The notes: generated from the letters alone by a model not told the origin. 64,000 bases of DNA from Megaustenia siamemsis (GCA_032433765.1 JAVIAB010000160.1:11475436-11539435), one strand, 5' to 3'. Positions 21,601 to 31,329 are shown, numbered from the stretch's first letter. Made by a program: numbers and translations.

Positions 21601-22230
21601 TTGGATTTCAAGTATACACAGTAATGCCAAAATGTAAAGGATGTTTCTTGAATTTTTCAGATTTGACTTGCTTGATGAAAAGAGTTATACTGAAGAGAGA
21701 GCAGCTACCATCAAATCTATAAGCCCTTTGCTTTTTGGACTGGAGACGCTATGGACCTTATGGTGCAATGAAGAAATTAAATACAGAGTTCGTGAGATTT
21801 TATTGCTCTTGGGTCTCCGTGGTATTCTAGACCTCCTGGGAATTAGAAAAACTGTGGGAACTAAGAACATGCTTCCCCCTTCTCGCAAATCTCTGACTAA
21901 TTCATTTACTGCAAGGCATGGTGCAAACAGTGAGCTATCGGTTGGTGCTAGGGCACTATCAAACATTACCATCGAGACCATTCAGATTCTTGGTGGGGAA
22001 ATTGTACAGGAAGAGAATCCGATAAAAATGACTACTCTCTAACCCTGCTGAATAAAATTTTGGATAATGCGGTGTGGATCAACATTCATTGGCTCCCTCA
22101 TGATGTGTTCATCATTGAGGCTCGACAAGATCAGGGATATGGACTTCGATGGTCTGCTGATGGAGATAGTTTTAGAGGTTTTCTAGAGCCACAAATGATT
22201 GATGGCCATGAAGTTGGGTGGAGACATTAA
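18576..22230 (+). CDS. Conserved eukaryotic-type protein of unknown function; 3 exons; one-base frameshift
   Basis: Exons 18576-18623, 20053-20258 and 21661-22230 join at AAG|gtatat, gacag|GTTTTT, CCCAG|gtagga and tttcag|ATTTGA, with reading phase kept. The protein starts MTSNDLNLNLTDYVKK. Exon 2 is acidic (FEDELDRPDKFLTEEELQ) and ends CPVLDLPR. Exon 3 starts with FDLLDEKSYTEERAATIKS. In the annotated frame it stops at 22040-22042. Moving one frame near 21961 gives KHYHRDHSDSWWGNCTG and WINIHWLPHDVFIIEARQ. It then gives GYGLRWSADG and FRGFLEPQMIDGHEVGWRH before TAA at 22228. That C-terminus looks strongly conserved. One extra A in the AAA at 21961-21963 would make a 274-residue protein. There is no signal peptide or membrane segment. 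I cannot name the family; the biochemical role is unknown. Confidence 0.8.
19565..19735 (+). mobile_element. LINE family B 3' end in intron 1
   Basis: Contains ggtagcagaggcagacataa, the catcaaaagatggacaa block and tccgtggtagccaacctt, ending in (gat)n. It has the same order as other family B copies. It is in sense orientation within the first intron of the conserved gene. Confidence 0.75.
19868..20046 (+). repeat. Approximate 55-58 bp tandem repeat next to the exon 2 acceptor
   Basis: Three diverged copies contain tatgctagtcctgcaccac (or ttgcactac), cattcaaactataaatacat and attgttgtat. The last copy ends about 6 bases before the exon 2 boundary at 20053, so repeat sequence supplies the polypyrimidine/branch area. 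Confidence 0.8.
20053..20258 (+). CDS. Exon 2 of the conserved gene
   Basis: Open in the frame set by exon 1, from gacag|G to CCCAG|gtagga, leaving two bases for the next codon. It codes an acidic helix-like segment (LTEEELQTLLKEDNESNEAT) and then YPLYREVANMLQLWLQEKHC. Confidence 0.8.
20527..21145 (+). mobile_element. LINE family A fragment in intron 2
   Basis: Codes an RT catalytic region LDFADDIVLISSQIK, then EEINHFIYFGSHIDQEGA and RIAKATMSFKSLEKLWKSK. NTKLRLFKSNVLST, NKCLRKILGTAWSEFK and KKRRWSYVGHVMRRN follow. Frame changes near 20610, 20900 and 21030 inactivate it. It is very similar to 50490-51100, so both are fairly young copies. Confidence 0.9.
21661..22230 (+). CDS. Exon 3 of the conserved gene (contains frameshift)
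   Basis: Starts after tttcag. Frame 1 carries ATIKSISPLLFGLETLWTLW and a VREILLLLGLRGILDLLG-like helix up to GARALS. The conserved C-terminal block is in the next frame. The break sits in aaa at 21961-21963; both sides are otherwise clean, with no further stops. Confidence 0.75.
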
Positions 22231-22494
22231 AATGTTGTCTTCTCTCATTCATTTGTCTACCAGATTTACATGTTTTTTTATAACTGTTACAATGGTCATA
22301 CATATCTGTATTCATAAGTCCTTTAAAATGTAACCCTGGAGAGGTCAGGTTGGAAGTCTTTACCGAATGGTGGAGCCCATATTTGCTAGAGTGTATACAT
22401 CAGATGATAATTGTATTGTTGTTATTTACAGTCCTGTCCAATGAATATAAAAAATGCTCCAATACACATAAGGTTTTTAGGTATTTGTTGGTCA

Positions 22495-22560
22495 CAAATG
22501 TGATGCCTAGGCTACGAGTTTAAAAGTGATGCCTAGGCTACGAGTTTAAAAGTGATGCCA
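22495..22560 (+). repeat. Short tandem duplication (26 bp, 2 copies and part)
   Basis: The unit gtgatgcctaggctacgagt followed by ttaaaa occurs twice, then a third gtgatgcc. Confidence 0.8.
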
Positions 22561-23520
22561 TGATGAAGTTCAACATCAAGCCTCACCCAACAACAAAGAC
22601 ATGCAACAAAAACTGTGGGTTCCCTTTGAAGATTTGGAGAGAAATGCACTCGTAATGAAAAACTTCACCCATTTCACCCAACCTATGAAATTAGGTCATG
22701 ATTTTTGTCTGGGAAAAACTTGGTGTTGTGCTGATCATGTCATTCTAAATGTGTCAGTGGCAATGGTAATGTTGACATGAACATTATATGTCATGAGCAC
22801 AACAGATACCCATTTTGTTTTTCATTTTTGATTATATATGATTTGTTTGTTGCATTCCTCAAGTAAATGTATATGAAGAGAGAAGAAACTCATGGAAAGA
22901 AGAAATGAAATCAAATTAGAAATGTGGTTACAGTTTTATGTAAACAGTGGACGAGACAAAATCGAATGACGTTACGACTCATTGGGCCTTCAGCAGCAAC
23001 AGTAAACAACATATACACAGATATGAAGTTATGTAGAATTAACACTGAAAAATTAACAGATGAAAAGAAATAATTGTTGTGCTTGGAATAAGAATATTTT
23101 GCCACAACAAAAGCATTTATATTTTAGTGTGGAAGGCGACAGTAGAATTTTTTTTCAAACATTTGTATGCTTCTTTTACATATGTTTTTTTTCATTCATT
23201 TACACATCAAGTGTTTTCTAAAGTTTTGTGTTCTTTTCTGTGATCTCAACCCATATGTTGGTTCTTGTTTCAGAAAATACAAATGTTGGAACATGATTAA
23301 AAGACTGTAATCTTATTAGAAAAGAGAGTGTTTATAGTGTAATATTTTCACAGATACTATAAGAAGTAAACATCCCCTCTCTTCAACTACTGCTGTGATC
23401 ATGATGTATCCACGGTTGGATTTTGAACTCTCTTATGAAGTATGCTGTGTGTATTAATATCTCATTCCTCTACGGATTATATTTTAAGAAGCATTATTCA
23501 GCTGTAGCCTATCAGATAAG
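22561..23520. other. AT-rich sequence downstream of the conserved gene
   Basis: Probable 3' UTR or intergenic DNA. No polyadenylation site could be placed with confidence and no gene is seen. Confidence 0.35.
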
Positions 23521-23750
23521 ATGGGGCCACACTAACTCAGTGGCTAGTGAACTGGACTGCTAAGAACAAAAAGTCTAGTCTGTTCCGGATCGAAAGCCGC
23601 TGGCTTTAAATTGGAACCAAATTTTTTTCAGAAAGTAAATTGACCTGGCATGATACCAACCACATCAGCTGTGAAATTTGCTATTAATCATTGACAAAAA
23701 AGACCGGTACTAACAATGTATTCTCCATCAGACAGAGAGAAAACCTTTTA
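23521..23750 (+). mobile_element. Diverged SINE S1 copy
   Basis: The head has actaactcagtggctagtga and actggactgc. The body aaagtaaattgacctggc, gataccaaccacat and a tail with ctaacaatgtattctcc follow the S1 order at lower similarity. It is an older copy. Confidence 0.75.
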
Positions 23751-24870
23751 TTAGATAAATGTGCTTATTTTTATATGTACTGAATTGTCTTGTTTTATTG
23801 CTTGTTTTTTTTATTGTTATTTCAATTTGTGTTTACAGCTGGGTATTTTGACACCTTGTTGTGATAAGGTTTCTTTGCATGAAAATAGATTTTAAAAAAA
23901 CTATATATCTAAGGGCAATAATAAGTGCAAGTGATGTATGTTTTTGAGATTTATTATCTGTTCAATGTGTTGTGTAAACAATATGATATGTTTCATTATT
24001 AGCTACTGTGATTTTATAATAATTTTCATATGAAAGCACAACTTTGTTACTTGAATGCAATAAATTTGATGTACCAACTATTCTTTTTTAAAGAGTTTCT
24101 CTCTTTCAGCGCATGCTTTTAGTTTTAACAAATTGTCAATCATCACTGCTGTTACTTTGACTTACTTTTCTGTTGTCCCTTAGTGCCTTCGTGTATTTAT
24201 AGGTGATTTGTCTGATGTCGCCCTAACCACCAAAAATTGCTGTGGACATACAGGTTTAATGTGACCAAAGTTTATCCTCAATGACTTAAAATAAATTTTA
24301 ATCTCTGTTTTAGTTGTATTATTATCTATCTATTTTCCTTTCGAGCCAAAGATGGCACATAGGACAGAACCACAATCTCAAAAACAGAAACCTTGTGTGC
24401 CAAAATGGCACATATTGCCGAGATCACTGCTTCTAAAATCTATGGCTCTGTTTCCATAACAATACTTTTTACAATGACAGCTTGTCAAGCCAATGATCAA
24501 CCACCTTAGTCGTCTCTTACGACATGCCTGGAAGGTCACAGTATCACTATTCTCTACTTCCCTCATAATGAGGTCCCGCTAACACACATAAACAGACTTT
24601 TCATTTTGTAACTTATATATGTAATTGTGAAAAGGGTAATTTTGTTTTCCTCATTTTTTGTTGCTTATATGCCCAAAGCTAACTCAATGCTACTTTAAGC
24701 ATATACATTTTCTTCCCTATTTTTCTTTCCACAGATTCTCTGTTTAAGTATTTTGTACTGATGGTGGTCCTAGCTGATTATCTAAGATGCGAAGATGCCC
24801 ATTCAGCAACTGTGCTAATTGTGGTCGGTGACCCACAGCTTTGACCTCTCTCAGAACATCTTCATTACTC
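23751..24870. other. AT-rich stretch with a small LINE tail remnant
   Basis: Apart from a block at about 24323-24372 (ttatctatctatttt, ctttcgagcc, gcacataggacag) that resembles the inverted LINE A 3' tail, nothing is recognisable. Confidence 0.35.
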
Positions 24871-25138
24871 TTCCTAGCTGTCTATGGTACTTTCAATATT
24901 CTTCTGTAAAACCACATTTCTATAGACTCCAGTGATTTTCTTGTCTGTTGTTCTATTGTCCATGATTCGCATCCATATGTTAAGACTGGCCCTACATAAC
25001 ATTTAAGAATTAAGAACTCTTTTTCTTGTTTCTATTGTCAAAAATGGATTGTATAATATCTTCCTCAGCTTTCCAAAAAATGAGGAAGATACTATGCAAT
25101 CCATGACATGATCACCTACGCCAGTAGGGCCGGTACTT
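24870..25138 (-). mobile_element. LINE fragment, thumb region
   Basis: The minus strand reads LRKILYNPFLTIETRKRVLNS, and a neighbouring frame carries WMRIMDNRTTDKKITGVYRN. This matches the ETRKRVLxSY / W-T--xQT-K-LE-IE pattern after the RT of invertebrate LINEs. A (tgatgatga) tract is at the 3' side of the plus strand. Frameshifted. Confidence 0.65.
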
Positions 25139-25139
25139 G

Positions 25140-25690
25140 ATGATGATGACCCACAGCTGACTGCATGCATCAGGACCATTGAGTAGGAAAGCTGATCAAG
25201 ACACTGCTCCACCTCCTTGAGGTGCTCCCTAAAACATGCTGTCCAGTCTAGCCCAGCTAGTAGGGATCAAAGAGGGAAGGCAACCGAGTACTCAAAAATG
25301 CAGTTCTGAAGTTAGGTGTTTTGGACCAAAATGCACAGATATCAGGGCCTTGCTGCAGCCCATAACACATTTATGGACACTACCTTGCTGCAGCCCATAA
25401 CACATTTATGGACACTACCTTGCTGCAGCCCATAACACATTTATGGACACTACCTTGCTGCAGCCCATAACACATTTATGGACACTACCTTGCTGCAGCC
25501 CATAACACATTTATGGACACTACCTTGCTGCAGCCCATAACACATTTATGGACACTACCTTGCTGCAGCCACACATTTATGGACACTTAATATCTTTTTA
25601 AGAGTGGATGATGAAAAGTTCATTCCTTTGATAGCCATCGAGTGGGCACCAGAAAGGGAGAAAGATATATGCTGCCATACCTGTTTGGCT
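25140..25690 (+). mobile_element. Unclassified interspersed repeat (family U2), copy 1
   Basis: Shares agtagggatcaaagagggaa, gtactcaaaa and a gtggatgatgaa block with copies at 25860-26265 (+), 44820-45245 (-) and 61390-61790 (-). It is enlarged by a 35-bp array at 25348-25580. No intact gene. Class unknown. Confidence 0.7.
25348..25580 (+). repeat. 35-bp minisatellite inside repeat U2, about 6.5 copies
   Basis: The unit is ccttgctgcagcccataaca followed by catttatggacacta. Copies are nearly identical. The other three U2 copies have at most one equivalent unit, so the expansion is local. Confidence 0.93.
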
Positions 25691-25859
25691 CAACTCACTT
25701 AAGGAGACATTTGTTGACACCATGTTGCCCACCCTCTCAATCCATACAGGCTTAAGGAGACTAATTAGTCTGTTGAATAGGGTTTTAATCAGCTCTTACT
25801 ACTGGCTCATACACAAGTAGTCACTGTGGGTCATTTGGTACTTTCAGCTGAGGATAGGT

Positions 25860-26265
25860 CTGTCATCTTGGCCCAGAAGATTTTCCAATATTTCGGAAGT
25901 TTGGTATTACTGAATAGAGGGAGGTGAAGGCGAGCCTCACAGCACCAGAACTGGAAGTTGTCAGCGACCCACAGCTGATGGCAGGATCGGTGAACCAGAG
26001 CCATCCAGACCCTGCTCCACCTCTCCGCGGTGCGCCTAGTAACAGACTAACCTGTCTAGTCTGGCCAAGCGAGTAGGGATCGAAGAGGGAAGACAACCCG
26101 GTACTCAAAATGTCGTGCTGAAGTCGGATGTGTTGGCCGAAAGGCGCAAATATCACAGTTATACTGCAAACCACGACGCAGACCCACTTAATGTCCTTTT
26201 AAGGGCGGATGATGAAGAGGAATACTCCTTTAGTCATCGGGCGAACGCAAGCAAATACTGAATAG
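25860..26265 (+). mobile_element. Unclassified interspersed repeat (family U2), copy 2
   Basis: Contains gcgagtagggatcgaagag, cccggtactcaaaatg, gttggccgaaaggcgcaaat and gggcggatgatgaagagg. It is the least decayed copy, with no internal array. On the minus strand the frame SSLFDPYSLGQTRQVSLLL is conserved with the 61.5 kb copy; this may only be DNA-level similarity. Confidence 0.7.
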
Positions 26266-26659
26266 AAAAGTTGAGGCTTTTTATTCTTTAGTGGTTACCG
26301 AATCTACTTCTCTCCCCTGCCGGCCTTTAAAAGGTCATTAAATAGGCATAGTTTGGTTTACAACAACCGGCGTTATCTGTGATGTTCTGTCTAATTAGTA
26401 ATTGTTTTTTGTTTTTTTTTAAGCACAGGGATTGCCTTTACTCTTTGAATTACACTTGCCTGGTCAGACTTATCTCTCGGTTCTCAACAAGGTGAATTAT
26501 GATCATTTTTTTGTTCTTGTTACACATCAGTCCCACGCTGCCTACTCAGTTCACACACTATACATTCAGTGTTCCCAGAATAGAAGCTAAATTAAGAACA
26601 GATGCGCACCAGCTAACTGGAAAAAATAGCACAAATTATGAAAAATAAACGTTATTGAG

Positions 26660-27545
26660 TTATTGAGTTATTTGCGGGTCATCATCATTGCACTCCGAAC
26701 ATGTCCATAGGTGCTCAGATCCCCTCCTCAGCAATTCCCTCAGTGTCCAGCGACTGACGACTCCAGTTCTATGTTGGTTGATAAGTCTTCTTACACGGCC
26801 ACCAAGTTTCTCATTTCTGGCCGTGCCCATCTTAACTCCCATTTCCATCATGCGAAGAAGTGACGTTGATCTGTATTTGTCGAAGTCCTGTGCTCTTCCC
26901 ACATCTCGAAGGGCATTTATGATGTCCGCCCGATCCATCGGTTGCCCGTCCTCAACGACAGCGCAGCTAGCCAACCTGTCCGCTCTCTCATTTCCCCGTA
27001 CTCCCGCATGTCCAGGGACATAGACAAAGGTGACCTTATGTATTTTGGATTTCTGCAACGACTCTACCCATTGCATGCGTACAAAGCCCGCCTCCACTTT
27101 TTTTATCATGCTCATCGAATCACTCAGTATACATGCGTGGGTGTAGTCTTGTGACTCTAACCATTTGAATGCCTTGGTCACTGCCATCACCTCCATTGTC
27201 ATGCTACTCGTGGTCATGACGTATGCACCACTGTCTTCCTTGGCTATTCTGCCTGCCGAGCGTGATGTAAATGCCCATGCACTTCTTTCGTGTCGTCTTA
27301 CAGATCCGTCTGTATAGATGACTGCATCTTTCTCATCGGTATTATCGCAGATGAGACCTTTGACCTCAGCATTAACCACGACCGGGTTCTGTTCCCTACT
27401 TTTCCTGTCGAGTGTGACAATACATGAGAAAGTCCCCTTGAATGACGTAGGCACCGGTATCCACTCCTCACCAACGCTGATATTGGTAAGCCCACAGACC
27501 TGTTTGATGACATCTTCTGCCCGGCCCACCCATGATTTACCTCAT
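26660..27545 (-). mobile_element. Non-LTR retrotransposon C-terminal part with intact RNase H domain
   Basis: A 289-codon minus-strand frame with the RNase H signature in order: IYTDGSVRRHERSAWAF (first Asp), TMEVMAVTKAFKWLE (Glu), CILSDSMSMIKK (second Asp) and VYVPGHAGVRGNERADRLAS (His and last Asp). The C-terminus is basic and ends HLWTCSECNDDDP with a short Cys pair. No RT remains upstream; the copy is cut near 27545. The domain is uninterrupted, which is unusual in this window. Related 3' ends lie at 17035-17165, 40365-40445 and 49395-49900. Within a LINE the domain removes RNA from the RNA/DNA hybrid (family knowledge). Confidence 0.9.
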
Positions 27546-27680
27546 AAATAAAATAAACGTATGGTGATGTCTACAAAAAGAGCAATATATGGCCTTTGGC
27601 GTCTTGACAGACGGTTGGTATCAAGCAATCATGGTAAGTCAGTAGTTTGGTAAAAATATGAGTGAATTAAGTTGTATGCT

Positions 27681-28019
27681 GAGCCGCGATAGCTCAGTGG
27701 TTAGAAAACTGGACTACAAAGGATAAGAGGTAGGGTTCGATCCCAACCGACGGCTTCCGGTTCACCCAGCCTTTAATGGGTACCGGATTTTTTTTTTCTG
27801 GGGAAGTAAAGCGGCACGGGCGAAATACCGACCACATTATCCCAAAAATAATGTGCTGAAGGTCTGTAAAATTTATGGTCACTAACATCATATTCCCTAT
27901 ACGCCACTTGGCGTGACGGGTCACTAACACCATATTCCCTATACGCCACTTGGCGTGACGGGTCACTAACACCATATTCCCTATACGCCACTTGGCGTGA
28001 CGGGGGCACTTTACTTTAC
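27681..28019 (+). mobile_element. SINE S1 with a triplicated tail segment
   Basis: The head is tagctcagtggttagaaaac, the B box ggttcgatccc, and the body is as in 5109-5368. The tail segment (gtcactaacaccatattccc + tatacgccacttggcgtgac + gg, 42 bp) is present three times in tandem at 27877-28003. The flanks ttaagttgtatg (27667-27678) and ttaagttggatg (28020-28031) form a target-site duplication. Inserted beside LINE E. Confidence 0.92.
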
Positions 28020-28510
28020 TTAAGTTGGATGTTGCTTTGCTTAACAGCTTCTCTCGTTGCTGAATCTGCCAATATTTGACAGTCATCAATCCGCAGAACG
28101 AACAAGGTGTATTCGTGGTGTCTGGCCTCGTCTTCTTTCTCCTTTTGTTTTCTGAATTTAATATCAGCACTGCCTCAAAAGTTGCTGTGCCATTTTTTAT
28201 ATTTTTTATTCTCCATGTGCTACGATCTGCAGCCAGATCCTCCCAGTTTCTTTCACTTATAGAGAATTCCCTCAAGGAAGCCTTGCAAACATCCTTATAT
28301 CACAGCACTGTTATGCCCTTTAGTCTCTTTCCGTCCTTAAGTTCGCCATACAATATTTGTTTGGGAATACGAATGTTTGCCAATCTTCTTACATGACCCC
28401 GCCACCTTAGTATGTGACTCCTAAGTGTTGCTATGATACATGGTAGTTTTGCTCGATGTAAGACATTAGAGTTGGTTACTTTGTCCTGCCATTTTATGTT
28501 CATAATCTTT
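28020..28510 (-). mobile_element. LINE family E 3' end
   Basis: The minus strand reads NIKWQDKVTNSNVLHRAKLP, then LRWRGHVRRLANIRIPKQIL, YGELKDGKRLKG and KDVCKASLREFSISERNWED. The segment LAADRSTWRIKNIKNG follows. A C-terminal CSFCG is present. This is the classical tail of a widespread invertebrate LINE group. It has a frameshift near 28300. Confidence 0.85.
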
Positions 28511-28676
28511 CACTTTATTTTTTCACTTTAGTACTGAATTTGATATGAGACAAAGCAAAGAGTAAAGGTTCCACAGATGATGAGTAATTGTAACATTACC
28601 AATGAAAAGTTATACAAATAAACAAACATATGAGTATTTTGGTATATACATTTGGGTATATACAAAAACATAAGGG

Positions 28677-28769
28677 AGCCGCGATAGCTCAGTGATTAGT
28701 CAACTGGTCCCTAAAACCATATTCCCTATACGCCACTTAGCATGACTGGGGCTCTTTACTACTTTTTTA
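28677..28769 (+). mobile_element. Internally deleted SINE S1 (about 93 bp) with 17-bp target-site duplication
   Basis: The head gagccgcgatagctcagtga, then tagtcaactgg, joins directly to the tail taaaaccatattccctatac and gccacttagcatgac. The B box and body are missing. The flanks atacaaaaacataaggg (28660-28676) and atacaaaatcataaggg (28770-28786) differ at one base. Confidence 0.9.
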
Positions 28770-29067
28770 ATACAAAATCATAAGGGTATGTAGTTCATTT
28801 ACCGACTGATAGTAAAGAGAACTAAATGCAGCAGCAAAAGTGGGAAAAGAAAGTACATCAAATAGTAGATTAGGAAATGATCAAACACGGCACATAAACG
28901 ACTATGTATGATCAAGCTGGATAGATGTCGAGAAACGTTATTTTCCCTTGAAGATTTTTGGTACATAAGGATAAACAGAACCTAATAAAGTGTGTGTGAA
29001 AGAATATCAATTATTGATTAAATGCGTACATTATATATATATATATATGACGTTTTCGTTTTGTCAG

Positions 29068-29660
29068 AAGGTCTAGTAGAGGCTACTGTGTATTTTTTTA
29101 GGTTTTGTTTTTGTCGAGCAGCTTCTCCCTTGGCTAATTCTACCAATATTTGACAAACACACACGGTCACAGAATGAACAAGTCTGGCCCACTGATCCAC
29201 AGGGTTTTCCATCCTTTTTCGTGAGTCTTTTCTCTGCTAAGTTTTGCCTGAGCACAATCTCAAATGATGTTATACCGTTCCTTATACATGCTCTCCATGA
29301 TGTGCGATCACTAGTCAGATGTTCCCAGTCATTTTCACGGATAGAGAAATCATTCAGAGATGACTTACAGATATCTCTATATCGTAGATAAAGGTCTGCC
29401 GATTTGTCTTTTTCCGTGTGTTAGTTCACCATATAGTATTTGCCTGGGGATGCGTTTTTCTTCCATTCGCTGGACGTGCCCCAGCCATCTTAGTCTTCAA
29501 CATCTGAGCATCGACATGATTGTTGGGGTCTTAGCACGTTGCAGGACAGTTAAGTTGGTTATTTGGTGCTTTCATCCTCATTTCACTTTGCCTACTCTGC
29601 CTGGGCACGGAATATGGAGATATGGCTTTACCCGTAGTCCATACGTTCGCAATTGAAAGA
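29068..29660 (-). mobile_element. LINE family E 3' end, second copy
   Basis: The minus strand shows LRWLGHVQRMEEKRIPRQIL and YGELTHGKR near 29510-29400. It ends in a PDLFIL...CVFVKYW region with many stops near 29150. It has the same order as 28020-28510 but is older. Confidence 0.75.
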
Positions 29661-29665
29661 AGTCG

Positions 29666-29732
<67 letters not shown>
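29666..29732. repeat. (TA)n microsatellite, left of the pogo-like element
   Basis: About 33 TA units, ending in the TA that forms the target-site duplication of the element starting at 29733. Confidence 0.97.
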
Positions 29733-29735
<3 letters not shown>

Positions 29736-31020
29736 TAAAGTCTCGATTAACCGGAATGCTCGGGGAAGAACCCATTCTGGATAATTGAATTTTTCTGGAT
29801 AATCGAGAGTAAGAAAACCAAACTCAAAATTTATGAAAAAACATGATTGAAAAATTGCAATGCTCAGAAATATTTAAATTCGTGTGACATTCACTAGCTT
29901 TCTCTATCAACATGGGTCCTGATATTGGCATTCCTTTTCTTCTTCTTTCTAAAACCACACATAAAGGACGTCGTCGAGTTTTTCAAATTTTGGCCGTTTC
30001 ATACTTCGTCTCTGGTGTATATTGTTGCTGCTTTCAGACTCCGACGCAAACTTAAACAACTCATCTTTTTGATTTCGTATGTCATATAATGTTGAAGAGG
30101 CTATGCCAAATTCAGTCATCAAAACGTTGCGATTAACGCCTTTTTCAAGTCTACTAGCGATTTCAATCTTCTGGTTCAGTGTCAATACAGTTCGCTTGCG
30201 TTTACCTTTGCGGGAAATTGAGGTGTGGTTTGCACTCGCAGAGGCCATTATTTAACACAAAAATGTATTCCGTTAAAAAGTATGCACACATGCGTTTATA
30301 GCATATCATGTATAATTTATACTGATGGAACGAATTTCAGCTTGCACAAATGTCTGAGACAAACTAACGTCAAACTCTGTATCTTACTCTTTTTGAATTT
30401 CCAGTCGGTAATTTTTGAACCCCTCCCCCTTTCTTCTCACCATCTCTATGTCACTGCACGCCGGCTGCTCAACCTTTGATTTATAATCATCAAAGTTATG
30501 GGCTCTTCAATTTTCACAAACAATACGTCTGCTTCTAATGTTCGGTCAGACTGTCAACGCCATATTTTTGACAAATTCATGACCAACTTTAGATCTAAAG
30601 CAGGCTATGAGAAAATTAAGCAAATTTGTAAAATCATGTAGATAAGTGTTTTTGGCACGACTAAGATTTCCCGACAAAAACATTTAGTCGGGGGAAAAAG
30701 TGAAGATATAGACTGTCTGTCGCTTTTACTTGGAATATTTGGAGACACAATGTATGGATTGAATAAAATATGTTCGCTCCTATTTGAAGTATATTACTGT
30801 AAATACACTATTGTAAACGCAATATTGTGTAATGATAGAGCCTGTAGATGTAAGCGCAGCGCACAAACCGTGTTTGTAGCGTTTTCGATTTCCGGATAAA
30901 GGCATTTAATTTAACTGAACAAAACATGATTCAAGCTTTCTCCCTATAATAATTTAAAAAAAAAAAAGTCCGTTAAATTGAGAATTCCGGATTATTGAGT
31001 ACCGCATAATCGAGACTTTA

Positions 31021-31023
<3 letters not shown>
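29733..31023 (-). mobile_element. pogo/Tigger-type DNA transposon, internal deletion derivative
   Basis: The terminal inverted repeats start CAGTAAAGTCTCGATTA at both ends (29733-29749; reverse complement at 31007-31023). They are flanked by TA, as expected for Tc1/mariner-superfamily pogo elements. The minus strand codes only the N-terminal DNA-binding part of a Tigger-like transposase (29949-30248) and a short shifted piece, RKGMPISGPMLIEKAS. The DDE catalytic region is absent, so this copy could move only with outside transposase. The right ~775 bp are a non-coding leader. The element sits inside a (TA)n tract. Confidence 0.9.
29949..30248 (-). pseudogene. Truncated Tigger-like transposase, N-terminal HTH
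   Basis: A 99-residue frame starting MASASANHTSISRKGKRKRT, followed by VLTLNQKIEIASRLEKGVNR, a psq/CENP-B-type helix-turn-helix (EFGIASSTLYDIRNQKDEL) and EKLDDVLYVWF. The frame stops there, and one base shift later the family segment GMPISGPMLIEKAS appears (about 29925-29880). No DDE catalytic core follows. Known role of this domain: binding of the transposon ends. Confidence 0.88.

Positions 31024-31083
<60 letters not shown>
31024..31083. repeat. (TA)n microsatellite, right of the pogo-like element
   Basis: About 29 TA units directly after the right terminal inverted repeat. Together with the left tract it shows insertion into a TA microsatellite. Confidence 0.97.
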
Positions 31084-31085
<2 letters not shown>

Positions 31086-31329
31086 TGCGACATTTTTTCA
31101 CTACTGGCGTCTGATTGGGGAGGGGGGGGGTGGCGGTGCGGGGGGACTTGTTCAGAGCTGTCTGCGGTCGTCGCGATGTTTTCGGTCTGAGTTATTTCAC
31201 CCCCGATTTTAAAAAAAAATGCAGTTGACCCCTACCGAGATTTGATGCGCCAGACCAATAAACGTTAAGCTTCTTCTTCAGCGTTCAAGTCTTGTGATGA
31301 TGCGAACTTGTCTCGTTGTCCTGTTTCAT

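Noticed and set aside
22655..22760. Another SINE S1 copy
   Set aside because: Only a few short words match (tttcacccaacctatg, tttttgtctgggaaaaa); too weak to call.
26688..27551. Plus-strand frames over the RNase H region
   Set aside because: Shadows of the minus-strand RNase H frame, which carries all the domain motifs.
27694..28275. 193-codon minus-strand frame as a host gene
   Set aside because: It is a chimera of LINE E C-terminus and the SINE tail triplication (RHAKWRIGNMVLVT repeats).
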